Below are positions 1 to 13,700 of a stretch of DNA of 64,000 bases, one piece after another. The first letter of the stretch is position 1; the number at the start of each line of letters is the position of its first letter. Below the pieces are notes generated by a model. That model saw only the letters and a program-made list of their open reading frames with translations. It made no database searches and was not told the DNA's origin. The translations under genes and the position numbers were made by a program. This DNA comes from Baylisascaris procyonis. Lineage: Eukaryota > Nematoda > Chromadorea > Rhabditida > Ascarididae. Location of the stretch: NCBI GenBank assembly GCA_037389465.1, contig JAZARR010000121.1, positions 868,001 to 932,000 of the forward strand, given 5' to 3'.

Positions 1-268
1 CACTATATAATAAAAAATTTCCATTGCATGAGCATAAAGAGGGTTTTGAAGCAAATAGTCATAATAAACTAGGTACCGCTAAAATAGGACAGCAAATATT
101 AGGGATTGAGCTTTCAACTGCATCATCGCCTGAATGATTTTATATAATTTTTAATAGGCGTTTTCGTGATTTGAATTTAATAAAAAGTGTCCTTGCTTGC
201 CTCGAACTATGCCTCGCATTCTTTTATTCTTTGCAAGTTCCCAACATAACGATGAAAAAAAATTACAG

Positions 269-641
269 TTGAAAGAGCTACATGAGCGCGAGAAGCAAGT
301 AGCCCGAAATAAGGCGTTGCAAAAGGGTCTCGATCCAGATGAAGCAGCCGCCTCTCCTCACCCTGTTAGTTTTGTTTTACTTCTTTCTTCTGTTACCCAG
401 CCGATTAAAAACAAGACACTGAATCAGACGTGGGGCACTTTGAACTGTTTTGTAAAATTCTGCATGGGTCCAAATCCATTTATTTTCAGCCGAAGATAAA
501 CGTCGCCTCGAAATTCGATCGACAAATTGACCGTCGTTCGTACGGTGATCGCCGGACACTTTTCGAACATGTAAACTCTTCCAACCTTTCTACCCTTCTC
601 TCCCTCTCTATACATTATGCCTATATGTATGTGTGCAGCCT

Positions 642-712
<71 letters not shown>

Positions 713-1591
713 TTTCAGATCTTCTGCTTGTTTTCTCCACAAACAGATGAAAGAGTTTTGTATGTTTTGACATCATCTTACTTCTCCGATGAACTACTGC
801 GGAAACGACAAAAAAGACCAATTCTCTGGAATCGGTGAAAGCAGAAAGTTGAAGTTGCACTTTAACAACAGCATCACTGAAACATCTAAGCGAAAGTATC
901 GTTGTACTCTTCTTTCCTTTTGAGTTCTTTTGGAAGGATATAAATGGAGAAGTGATGTTTTCCTACTTTAATCTAGCCATTGCTCAACCAGCTCTCTAAT
1001 GCTTCGAGGAAATAGTGTTCGCATCGTTAAACTTTCGATGCATTTCTACCTATTGATGATTTTTCAATGACTTTTGTAATATTTGCCATCGATATATTAA
1101 AATTAGCATCTAAGCGTATTATATGAAAATGTATTGAACTCATTGAAAAAAGCATCGCAAGTTTTAAGGCTGAATGAGGGATTTCTCATTGATGTAGCTT
1201 CTCTATCTCTAATCCACGCCGCAAGTGACTGTTTAGTTTTCCTCAAGCAGAGTTCACGTAAATTGAAATTTCGAGAATAGAGCATACTCATATCTTCGTG
1301 AAGAAATTGGAAACATACGAGTTTTGAACTTTGCAGCCTTTTATAAAGAAACCACCGAGCATTGTGCATGGTACCGCTCGTCCCCCACCTGAATGGGGCC
1401 GCACCGACAACGAAGAATTGGAACAGCTACGCAAGATACTCGAGCCACCGAAATATATCGAACAAGTTAAGGTAGAAGGAGCACGTCCTCCTATTGAACC
1501 GATTCCACTCTCCATTCCACCGCTCAACGAAGAAGAGCCTCCTGCTGTACCTGCGAAACCCAAGGTGGGTGCCAGAGATTACGCATCCTAA
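269..1591 (+). CDS. Troponin T paralogue A, 3' part (cut by left edge)
   Basis: Troponin T anchors the troponin complex to tropomyosin on muscle thin filaments. Three in-phase exons are visible: 269-364 (32 codons, starts [20 protein letters not shown]), 490-570 (27 codons, contains [15 protein letters not shown]) and 1337-1591. Each follows a good 3' splice site (ATTACAG, TTTTCAG, TTTGCAG), and the first two end at GT donors. The first two exons match the complete neighbouring gene residue for residue and share its intron positions, which fixes the family. The last exon holds [17 protein letters not shown] and then a Pro/Glu-rich stretch, unlike the Glu-only tail of the neighbour. It either stops at 1589-1591 or is spliced at the good donor GTGGGT at 1565 to an exon I could not find. 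The N-terminal half lies left of the window. A (TA)n run sits in the 571-1336 intron. The family call is firm; the exact end is not. Confidence 0.85.
644..710. repeat. (TA)n microsatellite
   Basis: An uninterrupted TA dinucleotide run of 67 bp inside the second visible intron of troponin T-A. It generates spurious Tyr-Ile repeat ORFs on both strands. Confidence 0.97.
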
Positions 1592-4500
1592 CCAAGTCAT
1601 TCTTGGGGATGATTCGTTGAAGAGTGCGGTAATATAGCATCGCTAACTAAATTCTTTTGGTAAAGGAGGCCAATTAGGGTAGAGGTTTGATCTGATGAGT
1701 ATAGAGAGGCATTGCGGCGGAAAAGATCAAAGGTTCGACGTTTCTTATCCTTTGTTCTTCCTGCCGAGTTGTGAGATGTCATCTGATTGCCCGAGGTCGC
1801 TGCCGATGAAGCAATGCTAATGCGCTATTGTTGCCGATCACTAGATTGATATATATTTGAAAGCAGTGTTTTGACGCCACTATTCGCAACTAATAGGCTA
1901 TTGAGAAGTGTTTGGTGCATTAGGATCACTATTTGTATCCTGGTAATGAACCTCGTAGGACAGGACCTTGGAAGAACTGAAGACAAATAGGATTTTTTCC
2001 AGTTTGGTCGGATAACCTTAAGCTCGTCGCAGCTTTCATCTGTAGAGTGGAGTACGCCTGAAACATGTTAAAGAGGAGCGAAATTAAGGTTAATCTATGC
2101 ATCTATAGCTGTATTCATCGTTCATCAATGGATTCCTCAGCAGTGAGTTGTTTTCAGGCATAAAGTGAAGCGATCACCGCACGTTGAATCCACACTCACT
2201 CATTTTCTTATTGGTATTTATATGCAAATTTTGTATTGTCGTGGCTTGATCTTAGTTGTTCTACTTGCGAAACTGCTTTTTTATAAAAAAATAAATAAAT
2301 GAAAAGATTTCCACTGGTTTATTTTTGAATAGCACACAAGGAAGGGGGTTGCACTGTAAGGCAGCTGGCAGCTGGCTGGAAAGTGAAAGAGAGAACGGAT
2401 CACGGTATGCTCACTTGCGTAGACATATCTCTTGAAATTACGCTGACATCTCAGTCGTGTTCAAATGTTATGAAGATGGCGGCAACCTCTCGAATGTTTT
2501 TTGCATGCTGCATATCTTGGGCGTCAAACTTTATGTGCCCTAAGAATCACTCTAAGGGAGGCATTCCACCATTAGTTGGTCGGCTGCTGGAGCCTTTGAT
2601 GTCTTCGGTAGCGTGTTTCACTGAGTAAATGGGCGAAGCTATTCGATAAAAAGTTGAACCTCGAGAACGAAGCAAAAAAAGGGTACGAAGATATGTACCT
2701 ATGATGCGTAAAGCTGCCACAGTATAAAACGATTTTTGTCTATCGTCAGCGTATTGTTGTCACAGTATATTTTCATTCACTCAATCGCCTTTATTCTTTA
2801 AAGGAAACGGGATTTAACCCATTTCCGGCTCATCAAAGCGGGTCGTTTGGCGAAGACCGAGTTCGGTTTGAAGTACGTGAAAATGTATCCAAAAAAGTTT
2901 CCGATGTGCGTAAAACAAGAATCTGGCCATAACCAAGGCATAGGATGCTTCTTTAATTCTGTAGTGCTCTGAATTTCGCTTCATCTTCTGTTTTGAATAA
3001 AGCTCCATTTTCCTAACGAGACGGGATTGGGATGTACTAGCAATTTGTTGCTGCTTACTGAATTCAATTGGGCTCACCAAAAATGCCAAAGGCAAATTGA
3101 TATGAGTTTGGAGAGTCCTTTAATGTGCTTGTTGAGAATGCGTGAGAAAGTTAAATAAGGGGACATGGCATAGTTCCTTGCGTGTATTTGATCTCCAACA
3201 AAGATCCATACGAAAGGATGTCGGATAGGAGCAGTACGGCAGCACAGAGGAAATGGAAACACAATGACAATAGACAAACAGAAACTGAGTTCGTGAGTAC
3301 TGCTAGCTGCTGCTTGCACTATCCTTGTAATGACTTCCTGTAAAATCTAACTGGCGTTCGGCATGCTTTTGCAAACAAAACCGATGTCAGAGTGCGATTC
3401 ATCGTCCTAGACTCCTCTCTCTTGATATGTCCTCCATTGTCACTTTTTGCTTACATCCACTCTTCGATGGCAATCGTTTTCCAAGATTCTTTGTTACATA
3501 TGCTCTACGTATTCTGATGCACTTACCCATGTGGGAAATGTTCTTAGTTGTAAAGCCTATAGGATATATCATTCATAATTCTCATTGAGCAGTTTATAAC
3601 CTTGAATGGGAAGAGGGACTGCCTAAGTAAGCATAAGCCTCAGATAACTGCCATACTCAGGAGTAATGGCATCGGCGAAAACAGAAGGCGCTTTCTACTT
3701 TACTCGAAACCAATTCAAAAATTCGATGACTTTCTTTGTACTAATCTTTACAACATACTAATCTTTACAGCAACAGTTCCACCTCAGCTTAGAAAGCTTT
3801 AGTGCAGTTTGTGTTCTAACTACGTAATTAGCTGCTATCCTTGGCTGAGATTATGTCGACGTTTGTGACGTTCGAATCCAACAATTGAAAACTTCATATC
3901 TGGAAGGGTTAACGATTAGGTTGAACGTTGTCGATCTTGACGTCTTCAGTGATGCAAAGGTTTCCTTTAAACGATATGAGTGCAACGCACGTCGATTTCC
4001 TCTACGCTCTAATCACGTTCTTAGACGCATCTACATTCGTACCTATTGAAAACGCACATAAGACCTGTCATTCAATTAACCATAGTTAAGCCATTTAACA
4101 GTTTGGAAAGTTCAACATTTTCTCACAAAGCGAACATTGCAATTAAACACAGGGATATAAGAAATGCCGAAGTAAATTAACCACCAAATCGTCATAAGTC
4201 GGAAGCGTAAATGAACCTATCGTAACAACTATAAGAACTCTATCAAGATTCTGTGTGATGAGCACACACACCCCTGTCGCAATAATAAACACAAGCTATT
4301 GGAAACATGCACATTGTACGTATTGTGGAGTTGACTCACCACCTGCTTGGTCTCTATATGAGATCCCATTCCTGTTGCAGCAGAAAACACTATCCATCGA
4401 CAGTGCTTTCAAATATATGCTAGATAAAACTAGATCTGCCGGTGCTGCTCTCAGTTATCGAATTCAATAGATTTAACAAATCAAGCTATATTATCGTTCG

Positions 4501-7500
4501 ACACATCTCCTTTTGATCTAGTTGCGTACCGTCTTATGTGTTTACCATGCTGCTCACGCTTTAAATGTTCTTTTCAAATCCCACCCGTGAGTGCTGCTAT
4601 CCATCGTTCGAGAGCTGTCACGTAGCTTTTTTTCTGTTTATTTTCATTTTTCCTCTGTGTATGCATCTACATCATATAGAAATTAATGCTTGTTTTAAAT
4701 AAACATTTGTTGCTAATTTGAAAATAATGAACGTTCTGATTTTATAGAAATTTGGATGAGGAACGAGACACATATTTAAATGTTTAAAATGGGAATTACC
4801 ATCTAATCGCCATTCTGGAGATGAATTTCGGTGAATTTCTTTGCAAATTTGCATGCTATTTTGGTGATATGTGGGTCAATAGAACATTGGTTGACACTAT
4901 GTCTTTAATTTAAAGCATTCTATAATGCTATTTGATATGCCGATAAACAATAAACCTTTCACTTAACAATTGCTTCGTTCTCATTAAATCTCAATTAGTA
5001 ATTGACACTAATTTAGAGTTTCCATTAATTTCTTGTTTCGCCTCTTCGAATTATCCCTTCTGATAATATCTGAAAATACTCTATGGTTATAAGTTATAAG
5101 TTACTTATAAATTGCCTGATAATGCAATCGAACACTAGTTGTATATTCATATTTGCTCTACTATACGTCTGATCAATCCGTCTTTTTTATCAATCGTTTT
5201 TTCATTTATTTTCCCTCCTTATAAATCGTCTATTGCATCACTCATTTTTCCTCTCGAATGTAAACTTGCCGTTCTTCTTCATTATACTTCATTCTTAGGT
5301 ACTTCATATTAAGAACATTTTATTAAATTTGCATAATGAGAGCATTTATTAATATGACGACTTGTTAGGGGACATATGAAGTGATATATTACGAATCAAT
5401 ATTTCCATCTATTCCAACGTCAATTTTACTGAGAGGATGAAAAGGATGAAAATGGATAAATTGCATTCGAATAAAATAGATTCTCGATAAGGAAAATATA
5501 AATATAATTGCCTTTTTGATTGTATAGTTGAGCATTAATAAACATCTTGCTCAAAGCAATTCCTTAATACCATCTGAAGGTTATTAGTGAAGTGAATGAT
5601 ATTTGAACGAATTAAATGGATAAAGTAAAAAGTGTTATCTTCAACTAATATCGTAACAGTGAGATAAGTGCACGATGTGCTGCTCCGAATGTTTACTATG
5701 ATCTCTCGGTGACGATTTGCTAGGTGGGCAGGTTCAGTCGTATGCATGGGCTAAACTCTCGAGAATCACATTGTTGTCAGCCGGGTCTCTTTTTGTGCGT
5801 ACACTCTAACGGGGTTCGACGTTGTGAGCCTGTTGAGTGAGTGTTCTCAAACATTGCCTCCTCAACATGCCAAGTGGCTTATCTCCACTCCATTCATCGT
5901 TTATTTAGCACATCCCCAACGTTTCGTCCATTGTCGCATATTAGCGCTTGTCAATCCACCAATTGTACACCACCTTTATGAGTTGCCTCTATCCTACCTC
6001 ATCTTAGACCATTCTTCATATCTCAACGTTATATCGATTTTGTTCTTTAAAAGATTTATTCACATTCATTCCAAACACGCCTATAGATTGTATTTTCGTC
6101 GCTTTGAAGCATGGCTCTATTGAAAATTACTGAAAGGGCTTCATTGGTCGTTGTTGAATCATTATGCAACATATGTCGCAGCATATTCAGCTCATCCCTT
6201 TGGCAAGTTTTACTATGACCGATCCTTGCCAGATTATGCTTACAGCACCGCAAATCTTCAACTTGAAGTTACTAAAGTATCACGAGCTCAAGTTCATTTG
6301 ATTTTCATAAAATTAGCTCGATCTTCTCGACATCCCATTTTCAGGAATATCTCAGTTCATAGATGCCCGTGGTTAACACATATATAATTTAAGGTCTCTA
6401 AACAGTGTTACACGGCAAAAGTGCGCTATATAACTTCCAGTTCTGCATTATGTTTACTTGTAGTATGCGTCCTGATGATACCATTAATGCAATTACCGGA
6501 TCATCTTTCAAGCATCAGTTGTTTTATTTCGATATCCACATCACCGTCGATTCCATATATCGAACTTCATACTATCTCTAATATCAACGACTTAACAGAG
6601 ATTCTTGTGGGCTAGATTCTTGCTGTTCTTAGTGATTGTTTTTATTTGTGATGTAGGTGCGTGATATTTCAATGCCTCTATGCCGGAGCATTGAAATTTA
6701 AAAAGAAATTGTGATGTCGCAAAGGGTTTCTCCATTCGCTTCCTTCTCTCTATTCACGAGAGCAGTTCATTCGATTGTGCTCTTAATGGATTCCCTATTG
6801 CGCAATGGATTCTAATGTGAAAAAACTTTGTGAATGCTCTTAACACTTCTTTAAAGTTGTGCAAAAACCTTAAACTTTGCAAGAAATTGTTGCAATTTTC
6901 TGACTTTTTCCTGATCCCCAAGTATGGTAATAAGTAAGGCACACAACTTGCTTCATCTTTTCGTTAGCCCATAAATTTGATTTCGTGTCCCACTGCACAC
7001 ACACCATCGGATGGGGTGTTGCAGTATACCACTGCATTCACTATTGATTATTTCGAATTTGCATCGGATTATTGGTTCGCCTTTATGCAACTGCCTGATC
7101 ACCTTAGCATGCATATCGCATCCAGCACCGTTTCTTGAAGGAATAAAATGTCTATGTTTGAAATGTTCAAATTAGTTTTACTCGGTAAATTGTTATATGA
7201 GCCAATGATGTTTCAAAGAAAGGTTTAATGAATCTCCTTCTCCTCCTTTGCGAGAAGAAAGAAGAGGGAAATATTTCGAATCAGACGCTTTATCCTTCCC
7301 AACACTATGATGAGGTCCTTTATCTCCTCCTCTCTATGCTTCACAGTGCTCAGAGTGATACTTTATTCATCTCAATTGTACACTAGTGGGAGAGGAATCC
7401 AGGGCAGAAGGGCTATTCGAGTGAGACCATAGGGAACTTCTGCGCAAAAGTGAACATTCTCGATCCCCTTTATTTCTTGTATTTCGAAATTCTTTTCTAT

Positions 7501-7652
7501 TATTGTTGTGATGCTCGTCTCGGAGCGATAGATGTTGTTGAACACTGTCATCATATTCCAAAGAAATAACTGAATCGTTTTGAATTTAACAAAGAATGCT
7601 AAAAGCATTTAATTGATCCATACACTAAACAGGATGTATTACTCTCTTCCAG
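1592..7652. other. Intergenic spacer between the two troponin T genes
   Basis: About 6 kb of AT-rich DNA. The ORFs here are under 100 codons, often overlap on both strands, and lack convincing splice sites or recognisable protein motifs. I see no coding exon, RNA gene or clear mobile element. A further 3' exon of troponin T-A and the promoter of troponin T-B could lie here, but I cannot point to them. Confidence 0.5.
7651..7652 (+). other. 3' splice site heading the troponin T-B 5' leader
   Basis: The string CTCTTCCAG is followed by a 99-nt untranslated leader and the ATG at 7752. It is either a spliced-leader acceptor or the acceptor of a non-coding first exon; sequence alone cannot separate the two. 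Confidence 0.45.
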
Positions 7653-7751
7653 ATTGTGTATAGGCGTTCATCCAGTTGGTGCGCATCTCCAAAGAACGAT
7701 TAACGTTGACTCACCGAATCGTCGTGTACTTCTTTTTGAATAACCTCAACG

Positions 7752-10700
7752 ATGTCAGAGGAGGAAGAAGTTGAAGTGTGCGTTACAGAATTCTTTTTGC
7801 ATTGCAATGTGGGATTACAGCAACTATCTAATATCTAACCTATTCTATCGCTTTCCTAAGAAACTGTCGCCGCCATGCTATTCCTACGTTATTAGTATGT
7901 CTACAGCACTGTGATGATAAACAGTAAATTCCTGAGGGTATGCATAACTGAATATTTCATTTTATTTTTCATTTTTATTAGAATTCAAGAATTCAACCCC
8001 CTTCTCGCTTTTCGGGGCTCTATAGAAAAAGGAGGTGGAAATCTGTATGGATTCTTGCCGCGATTTCCGCTTTCACTTCCGCTCGTTTGATTAACGAGTT
8101 TTAAAATTTGCTAACAAATCATAATTCTGCACGATGGTGCTATCATTTATTAATTAACATAACTGCTTACACAAAGGTAAGAAAAGTTCGTTGTTGTTCA
8201 TCCTGGCCGATATATGATGAAATCTAAGCGGCGTAAAGTGCCTTAAAACTTTTTTCCAACTTCTAACCTTCGTTAGCTCTTTTTCGATGGTTGAGATCAA
8301 ACTAGTGGTACAGGAGATCATTCTGAGGTGTACGTTATATCCATTAGATTTTGTTATGTCCATTAGATTTTATTAATCTCTACGCAGTTGCCCAGTTGAA
8401 ACTGACACATACAGACAGACAGACACATACAAACGCATACATTAGCTCCTGTACTACGTTGTGGTGATGCGCCCAAATAACGCATTTTCCAAAGGCACAT
8501 AATAAGTGACATAGTATATCAAGCAAGTGGCACGGTATGCGCTTTTTCAATGGCAACCATCAGACTACTTGTAATCTTAAATTCCCAATAAATGAAACAA
8601 GCATAATTGTGCATTTATATCTTAGCCGAACAAACACTCATAGTTTTTATGTTCCTTTAGCGTAGTCAGTTGTAAAATGTGAGTGCGGCCAGTGTTCGTC
8701 GAATTTTACATTTACACCGACGTTTATTTAAATTCTTATGACTTTGCCGCATGTCTAATCAGTTTCTACCGTAGAAATGAATAGAGAGTTAGTTGCCTGT
8801 GAATTTAGACGAAAGGAAATGAAGACAAATGAAATATAATTTTAGAGGATGAGAAATGAAGAAGTTATTATTTGTGAGCTGATATAGAGTGAATGCACCT
8901 AATTTATTTCGCTTCGGTAGTTCCCAAGAAGAAACCATAGCGTGGGCAGAAGGACACATACGAATATACGCATGAATATAATTCGCGAAAATGTGCTTTC
9001 CAAATGCAAAAGTGCATAAAAATGCGCTTATTTTTAGAGAAAACTGCCAGCTGAAGAAGCCGAACGCTTTCTTCGGTACGTCATGTGATCTAGAGAAAAT
9101 TGGAATTTTTATTGAAAATGATGGGACATTGCTCTTACATCCATGTCGTATTGGAAAGACGTATGAAAAATATAAAGGCGAGCGAAGGAAACGAAACGCA
9201 ATAAGGAGGAGGGATAGTCTTATCGACATCCCATGTTGTCATGAGTTATTGATGTCGATTTATGCATGTGATTGTTGAATGTACTGGATGAAAGAATTCT
9301 CGATTTGGCATCACTAACTCGCAATGCAAATTCCGAATCTCTTCGCAATAAATATGCTATTATAAACAAGATTCAATGATGAAAGAGATCAATAAAAGTG
9401 CCAATATTCGTTACATATATTTCAGCTCCGAAGAGGAGGAACAGGAAGAGGAAGTAGTTGACGAAGAAGGAGGAGAGGAAGATGAAGACGAGCAACCACG
9501 AGTTAACGAACCGGGAGATGAAACTGCCAAGTGCGTTTGTTGCTATTGCTTTTTCAGGAAGATCCATCTATAATGAATTGTTCCTTTATTTTCGTTATCA
9601 CAATGAAGCAATAGTGCGTTATCATCGGTTATCAACGATCACTTCTAATCGCTTCTAATTTGGTTGAGGCGATCAGTGCAGTGCATTTGAACCTTGTTTG
9701 TAGCCACCATCATGGAGGGAAAATAAGCTTCATTGGAATATGAATCAGCATAATCCAGTTTCCTCAACTTTAAACAAGGATGCCCTTTCGATTTTCTGCA
9801 TCCAGATGGCAGTTATTCGGATCGCTAGCGGGAGAATAGAATAGCAGAATGGGATCAACTATAGCCTGATATTATATTGGGGAAGAATTTCTTATTTCTT
9901 TTGGAGTTTTTTTCCTTTTCATTGAGATATTCCAAAGATTTTGACAATTAACTGACACGGTTACGACTGAGCCAAGAGTTTAGCGCAGAAAGTGGAATCA
10001 AAAGCATCAGGGCAACTCATCATAAGGAATTATATAATAAGGTTGTATTTTAATAAGAAACTTTTTAGGATAAATAATGGAGTTTTTTCTTAAAATGCGC
10101 TAAGAACGCAGCTGAAGAATACAAAAGAATTCATGAATGCCAATCAACTGAAACTTTTTTTTAGATATTTATTTTTATATATTTGTAGATGTTTATTTAT
10201 GTTTTCTTTTAGTAATCTCTTTAAATATTCGACTTTATAGGCCTCGACCATTACAGCAACAGGAACCGAACGAAGGCGAACTAACAGAGGCGGAAAAAGC
10301 GATGCTGGTACTTATTGCCCTCTCCATAATACGTTGTCAAATTCAAAACATTTTTATGAATCAGTTTTATTCTAAGTTTATTCTATTTATGAATCGTATT
10401 CAATTCACTGTTGAAATAAGCTCATGTCTCTTCGCCGAATTGCCATTCACGTCCTTAGAAGCAACGGTTCCATTCTGAATGGTTCATTAAAGGAATGTAC
10501 TGTTAAAATTCGACATTCTCTTTGAATCTTCAATAATGAAATCATTAGTGAATGAGTGAATGAGTTGATTTTTTGTGGAGTTGACAATGTGAAAGAAACA
10601 AACATTGGCAGCAATGTTTTATTGCTCTTGTTATAGGCTGCAAAGAAAAGACAGGAAGAGGAAACGGCCGCAAAATTACAAGATTATGAAGAGCAACGAC

Positions 10701-13700
10701 GCCTCGAGCGTGAAAGAGAAGAAGAAGAACTAAGACAGCTCAAAGAGAAACAAGAAAGGAGGCGTTTAGAAAGAGAGGAAGAAGAGCGAGAGTTTGCAGA
10801 AAGGCGCCGTCAGGAAGAGGAGCGACATCGTCAAGAAGAGGTAAGCTTGCGTGCATCGAGAAACAAATATGTTTTATTTTGCCTTGAATATTCCTTTAAA
10901 GATTCGTTTCAAAGAAGAACTGAGATAATCCTTCGTACTACCATTATATGCCACTGAATTGCCCTTATTCTTTCTAGATCAGTTTAACAAACTGCTTAAA
11001 TGGAGATCTACCTATACCATCAAACAACGTTAATTAAGCTATCAAGTGGAGATAATCAAACTATTTATGTAGAAGAGGTATGAAATTCGCAGTAAAAATG
11101 AAAAGGAATCAGCTTATAGGAGGAACGCAAAGCGAAAATCGAAGCGGAGAAACGGAAAAAAGAGGAAGAGAAAAAGAAAAGGCAACAGCTGGCAAGTTCC
11201 TTTACAACCGCAGTTGCCGGTCAGACTGGTGGTAGGAATTTCATCATTCCGAAGAAAAGTAGCGACAATGCTGCCGAAAAGTTCGGTAATATCGTACAGG
11301 TAATGAGCATTATTAATCAGCGATCGTTCTGAATTAATAAAGAAAACAATTTTGAAGAAATGAATTAAGTCACTACCACGGTGCTGGCATATTTTATGAC
11401 GCAGTGGTAGGCGACGTTGATTCTTTCGAGTTGGATTCGATTCTGAAATGATTACACTTTGGAGGATTTAAATCTATTGGAGATTCGTAAAGATAAAGCA
11501 ACAAAACTTATGAAATCTCCACTATTTATAAAATATTTATGCTTTTCATGGGTGCAACTGCAGAAGAATGACATAGCAGATGCATTCGCTCTCAGAGAAA
11601 TATCGGTTTTTTGTGAATAAATATTCGAATGATTAACGCAAATAAGAAAGACTACTATTGCTTGAGTGATACATCAAATAGAACAAATTGCACCTCCTTT
11701 AACCTATTCAGTAAAAACCGGGAACAATGATCTTAATAGCACTTTTAAGGTGAAGGTTGTATAGTATTTCGGGTCGATCCATCAGCGAGCTTATCTCCTG
11801 TTGATTGTTGCACAGAAAAATAAGCTATCTTCTGCAAATACAACAACTTATGCCAAAGTATCGAACGATAGTCGTTTCCTTTTTTTTCATTTGCACTCCT
11901 CAGTGTTTTGATTACGGATTTCCCTTTATTTTTGCAAGAGGAAGCTAATCGTCCCAACGAGTGTATTAAGTGTTTTCTAAGTTAAACTTCAGTATTATCG
12001 GTTCTTATCAATGTAATCGCTCCCTATTTTCTCACTTTTTTGTTCAGTCTTCATCTAAATATCTTTTCATTTTCCCTGCTCCATTATTCTTAAAACGTAC
12101 TTTTTTCTCAAGGTATGACATCTTATCCAGAATAGCATGATAGGCCATAGGATCGTTCTGATGAGACTCTGCTCATAAATAGCATAAGAAACCTTAACTT
12201 CTAAATTTTTCTCTTCATAATTTCCGTTGTTTTTTTTTCTTTCAGTTATTTCATACTGAATTCTTATTTGCTTGTTGAAAAATTATTCAGCAGAATATAG
12301 AGAATACAATAAATGATATTGATTCAGGCGAAACAAGAGATGGGTATGACAAAAGAACAACAAGAAGAAGCAAAAAGGACATATTTGGAATCGGTTCGAA
12401 AAACGATCGATTTTTCATCACTTTCACCTGCCGATCTCAAGGAGAAGATTAAACAGTTACATCAACGCATATGTAGATTAGAGGCAGATAAGTATGATCT
12501 CGAGAAAAGGCATGAACGACAAGAATACGATGTAAGTTTGCAGTCTTTATTACGTGTAAGTTCGTTTAGAAACCATCTATAGATTGAGAGGTATCATCAC
12601 CGATTCGTTGCGTATTTTAGATATGACTTCATTAAAAAACATTCCGATCGTTAATGAACAGTGCATGAGCATTTATGATATACTAGCTTATAATGCTTGG
12701 TGAATGAGGGGATATTGATGGAGATTAATAACTCTTTAGAATATTCAAATTTCTGAGGGGTCATAACTTGGAGGGTTTTTTAATGAATATATTGACTTGT
12801 CGTTAGCAATAGCCAGATTGCTTCTTGCATGTTCGAATACAACAGCAGATTGATTTCAGCTACGCGAACTGAATGAACGCCAGCGGCAAGTGGCACGTAA
12901 CAAAGCACTTAAGAAGGGTGTCGATCCGGGTGATTCGAACTCACGTTATCCGGTAGATATTTCAATCATGTATAAAATTTTTCCTAGATATAACTTTTTG
13001 GAATATCTTTGATGTTGAGCACATGAAAATGCATTAAGCTGATGAGGCGACATGATTGTTACTTAGTGAAGAAAAACTTTTGAAGTTTTTCCGCATATCC
13101 TACAAAATTATTATCCCGCAGAAGACATTTGAGAATAAACCGCACCTCCTGAAAGGATCAAAGGATTTTCTAACTTCCTGAAAAATATTTCATTATTGTA
13201 AGTATCAAGGTCATATTGCTGCAATCCCGTCGCAAAAATTGTGAGCATTCAAATCTCTTGTGAAAAATATGAAAGAAACATCGATGAATTAGCAGTTTCA
13301 TTTGCAGCCAAAGGTTTCGGTGGCGAGTAAATACGATCGTCAAATCGATCGACGTAGCTTCAAGGAAAGACGAGCCGTTTATGAAAGGGTAATGCTTCCA
13401 TTATCCGTTTATAATATTGTTTTCTATAAAAGTGTGGTTGCTGTCTTATATGTGAAAATAGCAGTATTGCTCTTCTAGCTATTATGTGTGGAAAAGATTG
13501 TTGTATTTGCAGAAGAATGCATATCCATGCTTCCCGAATGTGCCACCTCCGCCTGCAGTCTACGCAAAAGTTGTGAAATCAGTAGACGAGGAGAACGAAA
13601 ATGTGAGTTGAACTTTTAATCAATATTATCTCTCAAAGTGTTTGCTTACCTGAGCAATAATGACTTGAAGTGCTTTCAAGTTGTAGGATCTTTATTTACG

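Noticed and set aside
621..860. Tyr-Ile repeat ORFs on both strands
   Set aside because: Pure translation of the (TA)n microsatellite in a troponin T-A intron.
2814..2828. 15-bp identity with the reverse complement of 51283-51297
   Set aside because: A few 15-mer matches are expected by chance in a window of this size, and the flanks do not align.
3860..3890. GTTCGAATCC string resembling a tRNA T-arm
   Set aside because: No matching acceptor, D or anticodon stems upstream.
8789..9278. A 146-codon minus ORF and a 95-codon plus ORF overlapping it
   Set aside because: They lie in the first intron of troponin T-B, overlap on opposite strands, and show no family motif; AT-rich chance ORFs of this length are expected in 64 kb.
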